A stretch of 64,000 nt of DNA from Bradyrhizobium sp. LLZ17 (lineage in GTDB: Bacteria; Pseudomonadota; Alphaproteobacteria; Rhizobiales; Xanthobacteraceae). Positions 63,053 to 64,000 of the stretch are shown here, one piece after another; positions within the stretch are counted from its first letter, which is position 1, and the number at the start of each line of letters is the position of its first letter. The notes beneath the pieces were generated by a model. It was not told where the DNA came from. It did not search any database and saw only the letters and a program-made list of their open reading frames with translations. The translations under genes were made by a program, and so were the position numbers. Where the stretch lies: the NCBI RefSeq assembly GCF_041200145.1, contig NZ_CP165734.1, positions 2,108,001 through 2,172,000 of the forward strand, written 5' to 3'.

Positions 63053-63460
63053 ATGCTCAAGGACGGTACGTACCGGGCGTGGTTCAAGACACCGACCGGC
63101 CAAGGCACAGGCATCGCCCATGTCGCGGACGGGGTGATCTGGGGCTGCGACGGAGTCATGACGTACAGCGGCACCGTCGAGGTCAGCGGTGAGCGATTTA
63201 CCGCAACCCTCCTAACCAAGAGGCACACCGATCAGCTGCCAACAGTGTTCGGAACCGACGACGAACTCAAGCTGACGCTGGAGGGAACCTGCTCCGGCAA
63301 GATCGCTCAATACACAGCAACGGCTGAACAGTTCCCCGGCGTGCTGCTCGAAGGCACGCTCATTTACAATGAAGAGCAGCCGCCCGCGCCGGCAGCGCAA
63401 CAGCCGGCGCCAAAATTCGACCCGTCCAAGCTCCCAAAATTACCAAAGCGCTCCCGCTGA
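63053..63460 (+). CDS. GrlR-like small protein
   Basis: This 135-residue protein begins MLKDGTYRAWFKTPTGQGTG, and LKLTLEGTCSGKIAQYTATA follows in the middle. It resembles the GrlR family, a beta-barrel lipocalin-like fold first known as a negative regulator of type III secretion in enteric pathogens. Many alphaproteobacteria have members without a GrlA partner, and their function is unknown. The last 30 residues (PPAPAAQQPAPKFDPSKLPK) are a proline-rich tail. GAGGCGTGAG upstream supports ATG 63053. It stands alone between two leftward units. Confidence 0.65.
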   Translation: MLKDGTYRAWFKTPTGQGTGIAHVADGVIWGCDGVMTYSGTVEVSGERFTATLLTKRHTDQLPTVFGTDDELKLTLEGTCSGKIAQYTATAEQFPGVLLEGTLIYNEEQPPAPAAQQPAPKFDPSKLPKLPKRSR

Positions 63461-63517
63461 CCGCACGAGAGGCGCCGACGCGCACGAGCGAACCCGCCGG
63501 GCGCAGTTGATCGCGCC

Positions 63518-64000
63518 CTACCTCCGCTGATTATAGACGTCGATGCACACGGCTCCGAGCAGCACCAGGCCCTTGATCACCTGCTGGTAGTCGATGCCGA
63601 TGCCGAGGATGGACATGCCGTTGTTCATCACGCCCATGATCATCGCGCCGACCACGGCGCCGCCGACCCGACCCACACCGCCATAGGCCGAAGCGCCGCC
63701 GATGAAGCAGGCGGCGATGACGTCGAGCTCGAAGCCAAGACCGGCCTTGGGCGTCGCGGTGTTAAGGCGCGCGGCGAATACGAGGCCGGCAAGCGCGGCC
63801 AGCACGCCCATGTTGACGAAGGTGAAGAAGGTCAACCGCTCGGTCTTGATGCCCGACAGGCCGGCCGCCTTGGCATTGCCGCCGACGGCATAGATGTGCC
63901 GGCCGATCACGGTGCGCCGGGTGACGAAGCCGTACAGCGCGATCAGTACGCTCATGATCACCAGCACGTTGGGCAGGCCGCGATAGGTCGCGATCAGATA
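63518..64000 (-). CDS. Sugar ABC transporter permease (XylH/MmsB/GguB type), C-terminal part
   Basis: These are the last 160 residues of a membrane permease; the start lies beyond the right edge. Features are RRTVIGRHIYAVGGNAKAAG (the conserved GGN-AA-LSGI motif of ribose/xylose-type permeases) and KTERLTFFTFVNMGVLAALA. FIGGASAYGGVGRVGGAVVG and the end VIKGLVLLGAVCIDVYNQRR follow. The stretch AGLSGIKTERL is particularly like XylH/GguB (multiple monosaccharide transporters). The ATPase and binding protein should lie to the right of the window. Confidence 0.85.
   Translation of the reverse strand, partial: YLIATYRGLPNVLVIMSVLIALYGFVTRRTVIGRHIYAVGGNAKAAGLSGIKTERLTFFTFVNMGVLAALAGLVFAARLNTATPKAGLGFELDVIAACFIGGASAYGGVGRVGGAVVGAMIMGVMNNGMSILGIGIDYQQVIKGLVLLGAVCIDVYNQRR

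Overview
The window reads as chromosome of a GC-rich alphaproteobacterium, most likely Bradyrhizobium or a close relative. The basis is the gene families, the aerobic CobG/CobF/CobN route to vitamin B12, and the families of short palindromic repeats between genes. This is inferred from content, not from a search. No rRNA, tRNA, CRISPR array, phage or transposase gene was seen.

Layout. (1) 0-15.8 kb is a hydantoin/ureide region. It holds the end of an AraC regulator, a Dpp/Opp-type ABC transporter, two dihydropyrimidinase/hydantoinase paralogues, an N-carbamoyl-D-amino-acid hydrolase, an Asp/Glu-racemase-like protein, a damaged polyamine-type ABC transporter, and a transthyretin-like (hydroxyisourate hydrolase family) protein. 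(2) 15.8-41.9 kb is a nearly complete aerobic adenosylcobalamin locus. One cobalamin riboswitch (about 19.85-20.03 kb) leads into a TonB-dependent receptor and a PepSY membrane protein. A second (about 35.6-35.8 kb) leads into a 15-kb leftward operon (DUF1636, cobW, cobN, cobG, cobH, cobI, cobJ, cobL, cobE, cobM, cobB, cobA, cobF, cobT). cobK lies inside this operon on the opposite strand. cobO-cobQ and cobU-cobS-bluB run rightward, and cobD-cbiB run leftward between them. (3) 41.9-45.9 kb has a LysR regulator divergent from an MhqO-like dioxygenase and MhqD-like hydrolase, then a rhodanese and two small hypothetical genes. (4) 46.1-51.6 kb is a second Dpp/Opp-type ABC operon bracketed by pairs of palindromic repeats, followed by an amidase. 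(5) 53.3-62.9 kb is a polyol catabolism cluster in Smo (sorbitol/mannitol) order, with a SorC-type regulator and a HAD phosphatase. Both of its promoters share a candidate operator. (6) The end holds a GrlR-like protein and the C-terminus of a sugar ABC permease.

How the genes work together. The B12 locus carries the steps from uroporphyrinogen III to adenosylcobalamin, including aerobic synthesis of the lower ligand (BluB). Only the small cobaltochelatase subunits are not seen here. The two riboswitches should tie biosynthesis and outer-membrane uptake to the same signal. In the hydantoin region, transport, ring opening and D-specific decarbamoylation fit together as a route from 5-substituted hydantoins to D-amino acids.

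Caution. Thirteen genes between 0.5 and 47.6 kb contain about 18 one- or two-base indels and two in-frame stops, mostly in G/C-rich sequence and in otherwise well conserved genes. None was noticed from 47.7 kb to the end. I list these genes as pseudogene because the reading frame is broken as given, but base-calling error is at least as likely as real decay. The least ordinary features are a repeated element of about 115 bp carrying promoter-like hexamers, the inverted cobK, the riboswitch-controlled siderophore-type receptor and the shared polyol operator.
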